A model generated the notes under the pieces. It was not told the DNA's origin. It did no database searches and saw nothing but the letters and a program-made list of their open reading frames with translations. Of a stretch of DNA of 7,069 nt, positions 6,115-7,069 are shown in pieces (position 1 is the stretch's first letter; each line of letters opens with the position of its first letter). This DNA comes from Halieaceae bacterium (GTDB lineage Bacteria; Pseudomonadota; Gammaproteobacteria; Pseudomonadales; Halieaceae), in contig NZIH01000017.1 of assembly GCA_002691565.1 (NCBI GenBank), positions 1 to 7,069 of the forward strand, read 5' to 3'. The position numbers and the translations under genes are program-made.

Positions 6115-7069
6115 AGTTATGGCGGCTACTGACAACCAGTGCGTTAATGTTGCTCATCAGCGGATGTAGCACGTTTCAGGAGTGGTTTGGCTCTGAAGGC
6201 GAAGACGCGACAGCGCCCGTTCAGCTCGAGCGAATTGATTCAAAGGTCTCACTTAAAAAACGGTGGTCGTCAAAGATTGGCGATGGTCAGGGTGACGGCT
6301 TTTATAAAATAACTCCGACGTTAATTGACGGTGTGATTTACGTCGCATCCAGTGACGGTGAAGTTGCGGCAATCAATGCGGCCAACGGCGCCCGGCTATG
6401 GCGGGTTGAACTGGAACGCCCACTCTCTGGTGGTGTCGGCCACCACAATCGCAGCCTCTATCTGGGCGGTGCTGACGGCTCTGTACTGCAGTTGTCGGCC
6501 GAGGACGGGGCAGTGGAGTGGGAAGCCGCCGTATCGGGCGAGGTTCTGGCGGCGCCAGTGGTCTCAGATGACTGGGTTATTGTGCAGACCTATGACGGCA
6601 AGTTACTGGGTTTCCGTTCTGGCGCTGAAGAGCCCTCATGGACATTCACCAGTGATGTGCCGGTCCTCACTTTACGGGGTACCTCAGCGCCCATTTTGGT
6701 CGGAGGTAATGCGATTGCTGGCTTTGGTGATGGCAAGGTTGTCGCAGTCGATGTCGACTCTGGCAATATCTCTTGGGAGGCGCGTATTGGGGTGCCGCAA
6801 GGTAGTTCCGAGATCGATCGTATTGTCGACGTGGATGGTGCGATGACTCAACAAGGTATTGAGCTTTTTGTGGCTAGCTACCAGGGACGCCTAGCAGCAC
6901 TGGATAGCCGAACCGGGCGCAAACTGTGGCAACAAAATGTATCCTCGGTCACCGGCACCAACGTGGGCTTCGGCAATGTGTATGTGGCGGATGTCGACGG
7001 AACACTGAGTGCATTTTTGCGAACGGGGCAGGGCGTTAGATGGCAAAACATTGAGCTTGGATATCGAGA
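6111..7069 (+). CDS. bamB: Outer membrane protein assembly factor BamB, 3' end outside window
   Basis: BamB is a lipoprotein of the BAM complex that binds BamA and assists beta-barrel protein insertion into the outer membrane. The frame is open without interruption for 319 codons to the window edge; E. coli BamB has 392, so roughly 70 residues are missing. The signal peptide ends in lipobox ISGC with Cys19 as lipidation site and Ser20 next, fitting outer-membrane sorting. The rest is PQQ-type beta-propeller repeats, each with a G-x-hydrophobic-Y/F-V-x-S/G-x-x-G-x-hydrophobic-x-A-hydrophobic core: VIYVASSDGEVAAINAANG, LYLGGADGSVLQLSAEDG, LFVASYQGRLAALDSRTG, VYVADVDGTLSAFLRTG. The loop LTLRG (186-190) matches the LSLRG loop by which E. 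coli BamB contacts BamA. SEIDRIVDVDG (233-243) is also typical. The ATG overlaps the yfgM stop by 4 bp. der, the usual next gene, would lie beyond the edge. Confidence 0.97.
   Translation, partial: MKLWRLLTTSALMLLISGCSTFQEWFGSEGEDATAPVQLERIDSKVSLKKRWSSKIGDGQGDGFYKITPTLIDGVIYVASSDGEVAAINAANGARLWRVELERPLSGGVGHHNRSLYLGGADGSVLQLSAEDGAVEWEAAVSGEVLAAPVVSDDWVIVQTYDGKLLGFRSGAEEPSWTFTSDVPVLTLRGTSAPILVGGNAIAGFGDGKVVAVDVDSGNISWEARIGVPQGSSEIDRIVDVDGAMTQQGIELFVASYQGRLAALDSRTGRKLWQQNVSSVTGTNVGFGNVYVADVDGTLSAFLRTGQGVRWQNIELGYR

Noticed and set aside
6352..6846. 164-codon + strand open frame inside bamB
   Set aside because: It lies in another frame of an intact bamB, is rich in Arg, Trp and Ser as expected of an off-frame translation, and has no recognisable domain.
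1..7069. Mobile element, CRISPR array, tRNA or phage-related system
   Set aside because: Essentially all sequence is filled by conserved core genes in their usual order. I saw no direct repeat array, transposase, integrase, tRNA-like fold or compositional break.

Overview
This window is an ordinary, tightly packed, chromosomal housekeeping segment from a gammaproteobacterium. All recognisable genes lie on the + strand. Gene order and protein sequences match the conserved hscA-fdx ... ndk-rlmN-pilF/pilW ... ispG-hisS-yfgM-bamB block known from Pseudomonas and its relatives. The type IV pilus gene pilW next to rlmN points to a Pseudomonas/Cellvibrionales-like (possibly marine) gammaproteobacterium rather than an enteric. 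The genus cannot be settled from the sequence alone.

Layout: (1) positions 3-501 hold the end of the isc iron-sulfur assembly operon: the last 49 codons of hscA, then the complete [2Fe-2S] ferredoxin gene fdx. (2) Positions 502-620 are the only real intergenic space. They hold a near-consensus sigma70 promoter (ATGACA, 17 bp, TATACT) and a strong Shine-Dalgarno site for ndk. (3) Positions 621-7069 are a probable single transcription unit of seven genes with gaps of 8 to 30 bp and one ATGA overlap: ndk, rlmN, pilW, ispG, hisS, yfgM and bamB. bamB runs off the right edge about 70 residues short of its usual length.

Functional themes: HscA and Fdx help build Fe-S clusters. Two enzymes of the next unit, RlmN (radical SAM methyltransferase) and IspG (MEP isoprenoid pathway), need [4Fe-4S] clusters. 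RlmN and HisS serve translation, and Ndk balances nucleoside triphosphates. PilW, YfgM and BamB are envelope proteins: a pilotin lipoprotein, an inner-membrane periplasmic chaperone partner, and an outer-membrane protein assembly lipoprotein. In both lipoproteins the residue after the lipobox cysteine is not Asp, which fits outer-membrane sorting.

I found no mobile element, RNA gene, CRISPR array, broken gene or undescribed system. The main departures from the usual gene order are absences: no iscX between fdx and ndk, and no rodZ between pilW and ispG.
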